A stretch of 64,000 nt of DNA, taken from positions 1,791,001-1,855,000 of the forward strand of contig NC_079240.1 in assembly GCF_027921745.1 (NCBI RefSeq), in the 5' to 3' direction. How positions within the stretch are numbered: position 1 is the stretch's first letter; every line of letters begins with the position of its first letter. Of the stretch, positions 1 through 10,568 are shown one piece after another. Source of the stretch: Schizosaccharomyces osmophilus (lineage: Eukaryota; Ascomycota; Schizosaccharomycetes; Schizosaccharomycetales; Schizosaccharomycetaceae). A model generated the notes under the pieces. That model did not search any database. It was not told the origin of the DNA and worked only from the letters and a program-made list of their open reading frames with translations. The position numbers and the translations under genes were made by a program.

Positions 1-1145
1 CACGATAAGCATATTGTGAAACAGGAATCCACAGAAAAGAACGCAAAGAGCCAACTAAGCCCATATTTCCTTGAAGAAAGCGATAAAAAACGAATAGAAA
101 AACTTCAAACCAGGGAACACCACTGCCGGTTTGAGAAAGCTTTTCGGTGACCACACCAAGTTGTCGAGGAGCAAGTATATTAGCTATTCTTCCGATAACT
201 AACAAAATAACGCAAACAAAGATATGAAGCTGTAGCCTAAAGTTCTTAACGGGCCATAAGTAAGGGAAAAGTATAGCAAAAGACTTGAAATAAGCAATCC
301 AGGAGGTATTTTTTGGGGGCTTTTTAGAGTCACTTTTCTTAGCTGCTTGTGGAAGCGCCTGGGAAGATTGATCTTGACCTAGTTCGGGATCCAGTTGGGT
401 ACCACTTTCAAACATTCTTCGTTCTTCGTAATCCATCATGTCACGAGAAGGTTTCTTACGACGATAGGTTACATAAATGGCAAAAGCAAAAATGCATAAA
501 AGAAGACGGGCTAGGTGATCAGCCATAAGAATACCCTGAAAGGTATCGCCAGGAATGGGTGTGAATGCAAGAAAAACGGTTTCAAAGATTGCTTCCGTTA
601 ACCATGCATATAAAACATTGACTCTATAAGCAGAGAAAAAGGAATTAGTGTATCTTGGTAATTCAGATGTGTCTGTGCAGCTGATTAGCACAATGCCCCA
701 AAAGAGTAGCGACAAAACAAGGCACACCACAGAAGCCTTATGGGGCCACCAGTTAGGAGTTCTCAAAGCATAGACGACTAAATTGGCGATATCAATTACC
801 TATGTAGAATGAGTTAGTAAGTACCATAAACAAAATCAAGCCCTTCACAATTGGGTGTTAATACTATGTAATAGGTATTAACATAAAAACCCAATGTAAG
901 TATTAAACGGACATGTGCTGAATATCCGTTATTCCCTAGCTACATACATATGTCAAAGCAAGAGCCAGAATCCACCAAGAGACGATTTTCAACGGTTCTT
1001 TACCAAAGCGGCTTTTCCTTGATAAAGGTTCAGGACCTCGTCGTTGTTGCTTGAAAGTCTTTAAAGTCCCGAGACCGAGAAAGCCAGCATATAAGCAAGC
1101 TACCTCGGCGATATTAAAATGAGGATTATCGTACCTCAAAACCAT
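1..1145 (-). CDS. hmt1: Hmt1-like vacuolar half-size ABC transporter, N-terminal part (runs off the left edge)
   Basis: Two exons are visible on the minus strand: 948-1145 (ATG at 1145) and 1-799. They are joined by an intron at 800-947 (donor GTATGT, acceptor TAG) that keeps the frame. About 332 residues are present. They begin MVLRYDNPHFNIAEV and show several hydrophobic helices (the TMD0 region), a charged linker (about residues 190-235), then the start of the core membrane domain, ending in the conserved stretch GSLRSFLWIPVSQYAYR. This matches the Hmt1/ABCB6 family, which moves phytochelatin- or glutathione-bound heavy metals into the vacuole. The rest of the membrane domain and the nucleotide-binding domain lie outside the window, so the Walker motifs cannot be checked. 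In S. pombe hmt1 is, as I recall, not next to snf22. Confidence 0.85.
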
Positions 1146-2735
1146 CTTTTAAACTTTAATTGTTTCTTCTTTAAAAAAAGCAATTAAAACTGATTTGAAA
1201 TCCTATGTTTTCGTCCAATTCCAAGAAATCCTATGTTTTAGTATGTTTTATATGGTTAGGTAATGATCGAGGAGAAAAAATGCCAAGCTCGTACTCAACC
1301 CACCAAGGCTTGCGCAGATTACGAAATTTGTTCATCCGCTAATTATTGCTATATATATTGTAACTACAGTTATGATTTTCACCAAAGCAAAACAGAAAGT
1401 AAAAGGCAGTCATGGTACGGTTGAACAAAAGCAAATCCTTGCATAGTGGAAACCAAGGAAATTGAGTGGATGATTACAAAGTCTTTTCTTTATTCTATTG
1501 TACTATATATGTAGGAGAAGACGTCTCTCTGAGTTTCTTAACATATATGATATTAGAAAGTGATAAAAAAAAAAGAGCCAAACTGCCATTCTGAATCTCT
1601 TGAAAACATTCTCTTAAAGATTTTTAATATCAAAACAATTAGATTCTTGCCCGAATCAACAAAAACTATCGGTTTTCATGGTTATTTCGTTTCAGGTATA
1701 TTCATCTGATATGTAAACTTGATCAGATTAATAGCTTGCATGCTACTCAAAATAGAATCAAAGAACCGCGTGCTTGACGAGAATGAAGCTGCAAAATCGC
1801 TATTAATGCATGCATTAGTTGGTAACTAGTTGTTTTTAACTCATCTTGCCGACCTTCTACTACTGCGTCGATAGCTAGAAGCGCTTCATTTCATCGTTTA
1901 GCTGATGGTGATTCAACATCAACAGGTATGAGCTACCGTTATTTTAGCTCAGACTTTAATTCAGCAGTTAAAGACTGCGGAGACAGTCGAAAATTATTGA
2001 CCAAATTGAAAGAGATTCGATCTTGACTAGGCGCTCTTACAAGGTTTTTCCTTTCCTTTCCTTTTCTCTACTTCCGACCCCTTTCAAAGTCTAGCTTATT
2101 TATTGGAATTCTATAACTAGTAAGAGGACATGTTGTACAAAAATACTTCATGAGAGTGGATCGTACATCCCAAACTTGGCCTTACAATAACCTACTTTTT
2201 TTCATCAGAAGAATTAGTTAAACCAATTGCTTTTTCTACTTTTGTTTAAAAATGAAATACACAACTGTATAGTACCTGCGTTTCGCACCTTTTATTAATT
2301 GTTACCTTTGCTACCCAAACTCACCGCCAGCGTTTTGTAACTTCGCCTTGTTACTTCAGCTCTTTCCTCATCTTCTCTACAAATATTCAAATTTACATTC
2401 GAAGGGCGAATTTAGGAGAAACCGCGCATATTTAATGTACGTATAAATAAGAAGGTGTTTTTTGCTTCATCCTCTGTATTTTCTTTTCAGAATAACTTGT
2501 TTGATATAAGACTTCCTTAGAAGGTTTGTTGGCTGTTAGATTTCTACGCGTAAACGCAATTTCATAGGTCTCTAAAGGATCATCCTTTTTTTTTTTTGCC
2601 TTATATTATTCCTTCCAAAGAGTACGTGTCTTCTCCTTTGTTTGTATCTTTATCCCTTGCATCTTTTTGCAACACTTAATTTGCAGCTTTTTGGGTTAGT
2701 GATCATCAAATTTATCGTTTTGCCAAACTCTTTTC
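1146..2735. other. Divergent intergenic region between hmt1 and snf22
   Basis: About 1.6 kb separates the two start codons. It is AT-rich, with pyrimidine-rich stretches (around 2045-2085 and 2585-2640) just ahead of snf22. No long ORF, tRNA or recognisable snRNA is seen on either strand. It probably holds both promoters and 5' leaders. Confidence 0.6.
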
Positions 2736-5700
2736 ATGTCGACCCCTTATGTGAATCCAAGCTTTTTACGAGGGCTGACCAAGGAGAACGTACGGGCTAT
2801 ATACCGACGATGGCAATTCTTGAAAAGTCAGGGTGCTACGGAAGAGTCGAATCCAGAATTTGCACATCTGACTTCTGTTTTGAGATCAATTCAAAAAATT
2901 CAATATACGGCTCGTTTACAGCAGATTTCCAAGCAGAACCAACTCTCTCAAGCCGCAAATGTTGGGTCTTCAGCTGCCAATGAAACTCCCAGTAGAGACC
3001 AAAATCCAATGCTTTCACATGCGTCGCCAGCTCTGCCTAACGTACATCCTGGTCATCCTCCCGACACAATTACACCTTCCTCTGTACCACCAGACGCTTC
3101 TGTCAATTTTATGAACACTCATAATGAAGTACCTCATCCCGATCCATCCTATCCTCATCAAGGCAATTCTACTTCTCCTAGCAGGGTTTTCCCCAACAAT
3201 TATTCTGCAAATGTTCCAGGTGTTAATACGATGAATAGTTTAAATTATTATCGTTCTAATCTTCATAATACGGATGCCTCCATGAATACAAATGCTCATG
3301 GTATGATGCCAAATCAGTACCCTGGCTCCCAGTCAATGGATGCGGCCTTCAGTGGTAATCCTCCGGGTGCTATGTATAACAATCCCATCGATTCTACTTC
3401 TTTGGCAAATGGAAATCGTCCGCCATCAGCTCCAAGTAATCAAACTTCTTCTGTTGAACAGAATTCAAATATAAATCCTTATGCGGGTAAGAGGTTAAGT
3501 AATGCAGTGCCTATGCAGCCTATGATGGACAGACGAGCTTCTTTATCCGTTAATCCTCGACGATCTTCAACTCCTGGCGCATCTATGCCAACTCCACCTT
3601 ATACTAACTATAAAGGAGATAGTCTTCCGCCACACCCTGTTACTTATTCCCCTTCTTATCCTTCTCAATCAAACTTTCCTACCCCAAGTAATGTGAATAC
3701 GGAGAACGTTTCAGTACCTCTTCCATATTCCTATGGACGTCCACCAAGTTCTTCAAACTTTCCTGGTGACCCCTCAGTGAATGGAAATCCGTATATGGCC
3801 TCTGATAATGCACTAAACCCTGGTCCTTCCATAGCGTCCGGAGGTCCTCAAGTTGCTCTAGCAACTTCGGTTTCGCCCAATATGTTACCTTCTGATCCAA
3901 CTTCCGCTAGGGAATTTGCTGCCGACCGTTTGCAACCAACTAAAGGTAGATCACCGGCCATGAATGTAGGAAATCCATACACACCCTCCTTGCCAAAGCC
4001 ACAACCTACCACCTTTAATCCGGCTCAGCTTTCCTTACTAAAGAATCAAATAATAGCTTATAACTCTTTGAATTCTCCATTTGGCCAAATCCCACAGCCT
4101 ATTCAGAAAGCTATATTTGGTAAAACTCTTCCTGAAGTGCCTGAGAATTTACTGGTAAAGCAGCAAAATCGATTGAACCAAACAAAAGTAGATGAACCTT
4201 CGGCTTCTTTGACACCTCAGAAAGAAACACCACCCGCGGACATGCATTTTGCTCAAAAACGAAATTCGCAGTCTCGGTTCGAAAGTGGAAAATTGAATTC
4301 AAAGGATGTAAAAGACTCTGTTTCGCCTCATATTTCCGCGAAAGAAAACATCATGAAGCCTGTGGTTTCTCCAGTTACTTATTCATCTTGTGTCGATCCT
4401 AACAGCTACATTCAGGCTCCTATATCGTATGAGAGGTTTTCTTCTGCCGAAAACATGAAACTAGTGCCTTCTTTACTTTCTTCTGGATTGTCTTGGGATT
4501 TTATATTTCGTAATTCAGAGGTGGCTATTGCCTGTTCCGTTGGTGATAGGATTAATTCTCTGGAAGATCTTTCTGCAGCTAAAGGGAAGTCTAACTCTTC
4601 TGAAAATGAAAGTCTGGATACAAAACGGATGATTGAACTTCGATGTTTACGATTATTACAAAAGCAAAGAGATCTACGCTGTGCCGTTTCTTCAACGATT
4701 CAGCAATCGGAAGTCTTGGCGGCTGGGAACTTAAGGAATATGTTTCGAAAGGTTAAGCATCAAAGCTTACAGGAAGCGAATGTAACTTTATCTGTTGCAG
4801 AGCAGCAAAATAATGCACATGCTTTGAAACAAAAAGAGAAGCTTTTTTCTCGGCTGAGATCAGTATTACAACACGGACAATCAGTATCAAATAAAGCGTC
4901 CATTCGAAAGCAAAAGTACACTCAATTGGGCAAAGATGTAATGTCTTTACACTCTCACTATGAAAAAGAAGAGAAAAAGCGCATTGAAAAGAGTGCCCGG
5001 GAAAGACTGCAAGCATTGCGCGCTGATGATGAAGCTGCCTACCTTGAATTAGTTGATAAAGCCAAAGATAGCCGAATTACTCACTTACTTCGACAAACGG
5101 ATTCTTTTCTTGAATCTTTAACTGAAGCGGTGAGACTACAGCAATCAACGATTTATGGTGGTAACACTGCTGGAAAAGAAGCGAAATCATCGACCGCGCC
5201 AACTGAAGACGAGGATAAACTCAGTATGGATTACTACAATGTCGCTCACCGCATTCACGAAGAAGCTGAGCAACCTAAAATCTTTGTTGGTGGTAACTTG
5301 AAGGATTATCAGCTTAAAGGTTTAGAGTGGATGTTGTCTTTGTATAATAACAATCTAAACGGTATTTTAGCAGACGAAATGGGTTTAGGTAAAACCGTAC
5401 AGACAATTGCTTTCATCACTTATTTAATGGAGAAAAAGAATAATCCAGGCCCTTTCCTTATTATTGTTCCCTTGTCAACTTTAACCAATTGGAATCTTGA
5501 GTTTGAAAAATGGGCTCCGAGCGTTACTAAAATCACTTACAGGGGACCTCCGCAGTTGAGAAAAGCATATCAAATGCAAATTAAAAGTAATAATTTTAAT
5601 GTTTTGCTAACCACCTTTGATTATATTATTAAAGATAGACCATTACTTTCAAAAGTGAAATGGTTATATTCCATTATTGATGAAGGTCATCGGCTAAAGA

Positions 5701-7733
5701 ATACTCAATCAAAGCTGACGAGTACTTTGTGTTATTATTATCACTCACAATATCGTTTGATTTTGACTGGTACACCGTTACAAAACAATCTTCCTGAGCT
5801 TTGGGCCCTCTTAAATGTTGTATTGCCTAAGATTTTTAACTCTGTCAAGAGTTTTGATGAATGGTTCAATACCCCTTTTGCTAATACGGGTGGTCAAGAT
5901 AAATTTGAACTTACTGAAGAAGAGTCTTTATTAGTTATTAAACGTCTTCATAAGGTACTTAGACCATTCTTGTTTCGGAGACTCAAAAAGGATGTCGAAA
6001 GTGAGCTTCCAGATAAAGTTGAAAAAGTTATTAAATGCCCTCTCTCTGGTTTACAATTCAAGCTTTACCAACAAATGAAAAAACATGGTATACTGTTTGT
6101 AGCTAGTGATAAAGGAAAAACCGGAATGAAGGGACTCCAAAATACGGTTATGCAGTTAAAAAAGATTTGTAATCATCCGTTCATATTTGAAGAAGTTGAA
6201 AGAGCTATTGATCCATCGGGCACCAATTATGACTTGCTTTGGAGAGCTGCCGGAAAGTTCGAGCTTTTAGACCGAATTCTACCAAAGTTATTTCAAACAG
6301 GTCATAAAACTTTGATTTTTTTTCAAATGACTCAAATCATGACTATCATGGAAGACTACTTACGTTACCGTAATTGGAAGTACTTGCGTTTAGACGGTTC
6401 TACCAAATCTGAGGACCGCTCTGATCTTTTATCACAGTTTAACGATCCAGCCTCTGATGTCTATGTATTCATGCTTAGTACCAGAGCGGGTGGTTTAGGA
6501 TTAAATTTACAAACCGCTGATACCGTCATCATTTTTGATACTGATTGGAACCCACATCAAGACTTGCAAGCACAGGATCGTGCTCATCGAATTGGTCAGA
6601 CGAAAGAAGTTAGAATTTTGCGGCTTATCAGCGAAAAGTCTATAGAAGAAAACATTTTGTCTAGGGCGCAGTTCAAATTAGACCTGGACGGTAAGGTTAT
6701 TCAGGCTGGAAAATTCGACAATAAATCAACCCCTGAAGAACGTGAGGCTTTCCTTCGTTCTTTGTTGGAACATGATGGTGAAGAGGATAATGATCTGGGT
6801 TATAGTGAGCTGCAAAATGATGAGTTAAATGAACTTATTTCAAGAACAGACAATGAACTCGAACTTTTCCGTAAGATAGATCAAGAGCGTGCTATAAATG
6901 ACGTTTATGGAAAGGGAAAGTCTTTAGATCGTTTGTTGTCTGTCAGCGAACTTCCTAGTATTTATAGGGCTGAGGTTGATCATGTTGTAAAGGAGGCATC
7001 TGTAGATATTCCTTTTGACGCTGGACGTCAAAAAAGACAAAGAGCTTCCATTAGTTATGCTGAACCAGGATTTGAGGATGCATTTGAAGAAGGAAGCAAA
7101 AGTGATATGCCCCGACGTCGTGGTAGACCAAGGAAGAAACTTGCTTTGGATAATCTTAATTACTCTGGGCCTTTAATTTACGAATCACGTTCGAGCAAGA
7201 GGGCAAGTCAAGACCCGTCTACACACAAGTACGAGGCTCTTCAAAGATGCTTAAAAGAGATATACGAAAGCATCTTTTATCTTCAAGACGAAACTGGTCG
7301 TTTGGTTAACGGTTTATTCTTGTATCCTCCTAGTCGTAAGCTATACCCGGATTATTACGTTATTATCAAGCATCCAATTGCCCTTGGTAAAATAGGTCGA
7401 AGTATAAAAAATGGTAAATACACGGATCTTCAAGGTTTGGTTTCGGATTTTATGCTTATGTTTAGCAATGCCTATACTTATAATGAAGAGTTTTCTCCTG
7501 TATACGAGGACGCCAAATTTATGGAGCGATCTCTTACGAGCATACTGGAAAAATTCGAAAGAGAAAAAATTTTTGAAAAATACGAAAATGAAGAGTTAGC
7601 TAAATTGAAAGTCGAGCCTAAAATTGACAATGGGAAAGATCCCCTAGAAATAGAATCCAATTTGGACACTGTTGCTAACGATACGGAGTTCGAAATGGAT
7701 CAGGATTATGATGATTTAACTTCTGAAGAGTGA
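2736..7733 (+). CDS. snf22: SWI/SNF chromatin-remodelling ATPase Snf22
   Basis: A single uninterrupted ORF of 1665 aa starts at ATG 2736. The N-terminal ~420 residues are Ser/Pro/Asn-rich and disordered. A QLQ-like helix follows (about 428-462), then an HSA-type basic helix region (about 635-718). The Snf2 ATPase core has Walker A in DEMGLGKT (about 880), the DEGH box (about 982) and the helicase C part ending in DRAHRIGQ (about 1284). An AT-hook (RRRGRPRKK, about 1460) and a C-terminal bromodomain (about 1500-1600) complete it. The long N-terminus and the length fit Snf22 (SWI/SNF complex) rather than the shorter RSC ATPase Snf21. The enzyme slides and evicts nucleosomes to regulate transcription. 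All core motifs are intact. Confidence 0.93.
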   Translation: MSTPYVNPSFLRGLTKENVRAIYRRWQFLKSQGATEESNPEFAHLTSVLRSIQKIQYTARLQQISKQNQLSQAANVGSSAANETPSRDQNPMLSHASPALPNVHPGHPPDTITPSSVPPDASVNFMNTHNEVPHPDPSYPHQGNSTSPSRVFPNNYSANVPGVNTMNSLNYYRSNLHNTDASMNTNAHGMMPNQYPGSQSMDAAFSGNPPGAMYNNPIDSTSLANGNRPPSAPSNQTSSVEQNSNINPYAGKRLSNAVPMQPMMDRRASLSVNPRRSSTPGASMPTPPYTNYKGDSLPPHPVTYSPSYPSQSNFPTPSNVNTENVSVPLPYSYGRPPSSSNFPGDPSVNGNPYMASDNALNPGPSIASGGPQVALATSVSPNMLPSDPTSAREFAADRLQPTKGRSPAMNVGNPYTPSLPKPQPTTFNPAQLSLLKNQIIAYNSLNSPFGQIPQPIQKAIFGKTLPEVPENLLVKQQNRLNQTKVDEPSASLTPQKETPPADMHFAQKRNSQSRFESGKLNSKDVKDSVSPHISAKENIMKPVVSPVTYSSCVDPNSYIQAPISYERFSSAENMKLVPSLLSSGLSWDFIFRNSEVAIACSVGDRINSLEDLSAAKGKSNSSENESLDTKRMIELRCLRLLQKQRDLRCAVSSTIQQSEVLAAGNLRNMFRKVKHQSLQEANVTLSVAEQQNNAHALKQKEKLFSRLRSVLQHGQSVSNKASIRKQKYTQLGKDVMSLHSHYEKEEKKRIEKSARERLQALRADDEAAYLELVDKAKDSRITHLLRQTDSFLESLTEAVRLQQSTIYGGNTAGKEAKSSTAPTEDEDKLSMDYYNVAHRIHEEAEQPKIFVGGNLKDYQLKGLEWMLSLYNNNLNGILADEMGLGKTVQTIAFITYLMEKKNNPGPFLIIVPLSTLTNWNLEFEKWAPSVTKITYRGPPQLRKAYQMQIKSNNFNVLLTTFDYIIKDRPLLSKVKWLYSIIDEGHRLKNTQSKLTSTLCYYYHSQYRLILTGTPLQNNLPELWALLNVVLPKIFNSVKSFDEWFNTPFANTGGQDKFELTEEESLLVIKRLHKVLRPFLFRRLKKDVESELPDKVEKVIKCPLSGLQFKLYQQMKKHGILFVASDKGKTGMKGLQNTVMQLKKICNHPFIFEEVERAIDPSGTNYDLLWRAAGKFELLDRILPKLFQTGHKTLIFFQMTQIMTIMEDYLRYRNWKYLRLDGSTKSEDRSDLLSQFNDPASDVYVFMLSTRAGGLGLNLQTADTVIIFDTDWNPHQDLQAQDRAHRIGQTKEVRILRLISEKSIEENILSRAQFKLDLDGKVIQAGKFDNKSTPEEREAFLRSLLEHDGEEDNDLGYSELQNDELNELISRTDNELELFRKIDQERAINDVYGKGKSLDRLLSVSELPSIYRAEVDHVVKEASVDIPFDAGRQKRQRASISYAEPGFEDAFEEGSKSDMPRRRGRPRKKLALDNLNYSGPLIYESRSSKRASQDPSTHKYEALQRCLKEIYESIFYLQDETGRLVNGLFLYPPSRKLYPDYYVIIKHPIALGKIGRSIKNGKYTDLQGLVSDFMLMFSNAYTYNEEFSPVYEDAKFMERSLTSILEKFEREKIFEKYENEELAKLKVEPKIDNGKDPLEIESNLDTVANDTEFEMDQDYDDLTSEE

Positions 7734-8023
7734 TTCTCATGTTTATTTAGTAGGTTCCTTCACATTGTTTGAATCCTAATCTCTTCCTCATAATGACAAT
7801 GAAGCATTACACAAAAACCGGTTTATTGAAGGATTGCATTCTTAGGATTTATCTAAAATACATGCCAGCAGCTGATGAATCACAGAGAAAACGTATAATT
7901 TAATTCAGCTTAAAAGTTTGTTTTAATAATTTATTAATGTTTTGAACACTTTAATCAACACCTAAATCTTTCTGAGACTAGGATATGTGAAATCTATCGT
8001 AAAGCCTTATTTATTATAGAGGC

Positions 8024-8881
8024 TTAATCTACTCGCCTGCAAAACTCAGTAATAGGCTTCTGCTTTGAGTCGTACGTTGTACTGCCTATATTTCGTACTC
8101 TTCGAACACCTCGAAGATGCGAATTCAAGTTCATCTCTACAGTCGTGTTGCCCTCTAAATCGATAGCAATTGAGGTGTAGGAAGCATTGCTCCAAGGAAG
8201 TATTTTAGAAGGAAGGGGTGTTCTAACAGCTGCCAAAATGGCACGTAAAAGAAAGGGTAGGAAAAGACCATGTGAAACAATAACAACTACATCTGAAGCA
8301 TCAAGTCCCGTTTCTTCTGCTTCCATCAACAAGCTTTCCGCAAATTCACGTGCTCTATGTACTAATGAATCGCGATTTTCCAAACCATGAACCTTCATGG
8401 GCGCTTCATTAGGTCTGTAATTGGCAGTAAACCTAAATGATGTTCCTTCTAATGACCCTAAATCTTTCTCACGGAGCAGGCTGGACGTGAAATTGGGACA
8501 ATTCGTTACTTTAGCAATTTCCAGGGCCGTTCTCTGAGCACGCGTCTGAGGTGAGGAATATATGCAACGAACCCTTTGTTCCTTTAAAGACTTTGCAAGC
8601 TTCTTTGCTTGATTATAACCGTGAATCGTCAATTCACTGTCAATGCTTCCAGCCCTTATCCCACGAACGTTGTGCTCAGATTCGGCATGTCTTACAAGTA
8701 AGCAAGTGAATTTCTTTAATTGAACACCTGGTAGATCTCTATTACCTGTCGAAGAAATGTCTCTTATAGGACTGATCAATCGCCAAGACTCGGACTGTTT
8801 GCGCAAGGAAACCTCAGCTAATGGTTCTTCTTCTGCATAATCAAAGGGACTTAGTACAGGGCTATGTTCTGAAGAATCCAT
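8024..8881 (-). CDS. Phosphoglycerate-mutase (histidine phosphatase) family protein
   Basis: Intronless, 285 aa, ATG at 8881. The histidine phosphatase signature is present: LLVRHAESEHN near residue 65 supplies the phospho-acceptor His, with Ala replacing the usual Gly of RHG. The second catalytic His lies in VSHGLFLPFLL. An IYSSPQTRAQRTA motif and a catalytic Glu region (REKDLGSLEGTSF) lie between them. The N-terminal ~55 residues are Ser/Glu-rich and probably disordered. The family includes sugar phosphatases and phosphoglycerate mutases, and the substrate cannot be read from sequence. It is convergent with snf22 (290 bp between stops) and occupies the position of S. pombe SPCC1620.13. Confidence 0.85.
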   Translation of the reverse strand: MDSSEHSPVLSPFDYAEEEPLAEVSLRKQSESWRLISPIRDISSTGNRDLPGVQLKKFTCLLVRHAESEHNVRGIRAGSIDSELTIHGYNQAKKLAKSLKEQRVRCIYSSPQTRAQRTALEIAKVTNCPNFTSSLLREKDLGSLEGTSFRFTANYRPNEAPMKVHGLENRDSLVHRAREFAESLLMEAEETGLDASDVVVIVSHGLFLPFLLRAILAAVRTPLPSKILPWSNASYTSIAIDLEGNTTVEMNLNSHLRGVRRVRNIGSTTYDSKQKPITEFCRRVD

Positions 8882-10568
8882 CTCATTTGACCTTAAATAA
8901 ATACCTGATATTTTGAGAAGCTCATGAATTTCTCTTTACCCAAAATCGTAAAGGCTTAAACACAGATGTCACCTAACTGGAAATTAAATTCAAGGATCAA
9001 AATCTTTTCTTTAAAGAATTAACTTGATGAACAAATGTATACCAGCTAATCGAAACGCAACTAATTTATATCCAAATGTGTGAATACCAATCTAGGGCTT
9101 GCTTTGAATTTCATTACCCAACGATTTCCAATTTCAAAAAAAAATAATAATAATAATAACAATATTAATCTTGGTCGGTAAAATCCCTGAAATTTGTTCA
9201 AATGGAAAGCATTCTAAATTTTGTGCTAAAGTCAGGTTGAGACCTCAGAAAAGGATTACACCTATGCTGTTTATGATGAAGAATAATATCAGAGATTCTC
9301 TAAAGTAATTAATTTGCAAATTGGATATTCGTTATACTATTCTGTGAAAACTGCTATGAAGAAACGACTGTTCCCCTGGGGAACCTCCTGTTCGTAAACC
9401 AGAGGTTAATATGCCCTTTTAAGACCAATATAAGATTAAAATGGTTATTATTGATTCAACAGTTTTCACGGGTTGTAAGAGCTTGATTATGCTTTTAGGA
9501 CGATTCTAGCAGTTTGAAACTTTTCATGATATTCAGCTACAAGACAATCTATGTTTTTTTAGCATGTCAAGAAAGTTACGAAAAAAGAAGATTTTCATTA
9601 GTATTATTTTGATTCCTTCAGCTAGCTTGGTTGTTAAAGTGAGTATGAATTATCTGTACTATTCTCCTGTTTTATCGACGATCCTGTATTGACCCAAGAC
9701 ACTCAAAGTTATTATATAACACTATTTATCAGGGAGAAGGACCCAATGGCATTCATGCCCTCAATGCTTCTGACGAGTCTTGTTTGTTTTTAGTTCAAGT
9801 TTTCAGCAGAGTTGGCCATTTCAACTAAACAAATAGATCACTCGTTTTCCCTCTATAAGGGCGGATTTATATTATCAAAGCCCGGTTTTTTCTTCTTTAA
9901 GAGTTTGTGTCTAAGCCCTGACATTGTACAAATCGACCTCCTGTAGATTCATTCTTTAGCTGATTGAAGGATCGTCCTAACCATTTTTGAACCTCAAGCT
10001 ATCCTTTTGAGAAAAAAAGCTTCCATAGGTCCGTGACGTCTGCTCTATCTTGATGCTTGGGTTCATTTGTATGAATCTTCGTTTTGCCAGCGGAGAGTAG
10101 TGTAGTAAAGAACAAGAGGTATTCTCCATATGCATCTAAAAGAAATATACTGTTTTGTTTTAGATCTCCAAACCTTTGCTTTGGATCATTTATTTGCATG
10201 TACATTTTAATTTACATACTTGATATGCAAATTCACCAAGGATTTTCAACAACAATAAAAGGAAACTTGTAATAGCTTGTAAATATTCTAAAAAATGAGT
10301 ATGGACCACAATGGTGGAATCACATCTCTCTTCTAAATAGTTTGTTTACCAACATGTTTAGTTGAATCCTTTCACACTATACTTGAAGTGAACTTGAAAC
10401 CCCAAATTTTACCTTGTTGGAAGTATATATAGTACTTTCTTTTCTAAATTTTTGCTAACATTGGGATAAACTATTTCAGTTACTTTGTATCCCATTACAC
10501 CGCTTATTCGACGTTGTGTAGTTAAATTTGAAGAATAGCTACGTCCTTATAGAAGAGTTTCTTTTTTA
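8882..10568. other. Long intergenic region upstream of the mutase gene and of gyp51
   Basis: About 1.7 kb between divergent genes. It contains a short (TAA)n run near 9143-9160 and a GC-richer patch near 9365-9415 containing CCCCTGGGGAACC. A forkhead-type motif GTTTGTTTAC lies at 10340-10349. Only small overlapping ORFs are present (for example 9999-10205 and 10084-10272) and they look fortuitous. A non-coding RNA could sit at 9250-9560, but I could not recognise a family. Confidence 0.4.
10340..10349 (-). promoter_or_regulatory. Forkhead (FLEX-like) motif upstream of gyp51
   Basis: GTTTGTTTAC on the plus strand reads GTAAACAAAC on the minus strand. That is the core of the fission yeast FLEX element bound by forkhead factors such as Mei4, Fkh2 and Sep1. 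It lies about 220 bp ahead of the inferred gyp51 ATG. It is one of four such 10-mers in the window. Confidence 0.35.

Noticed and set aside
9272-9360. ATGATGA resembling box C of a C/D snoRNA
   Set aside because: No matching CTGA box D and terminal stem at the right distance; a single 7-mer is not evidence.
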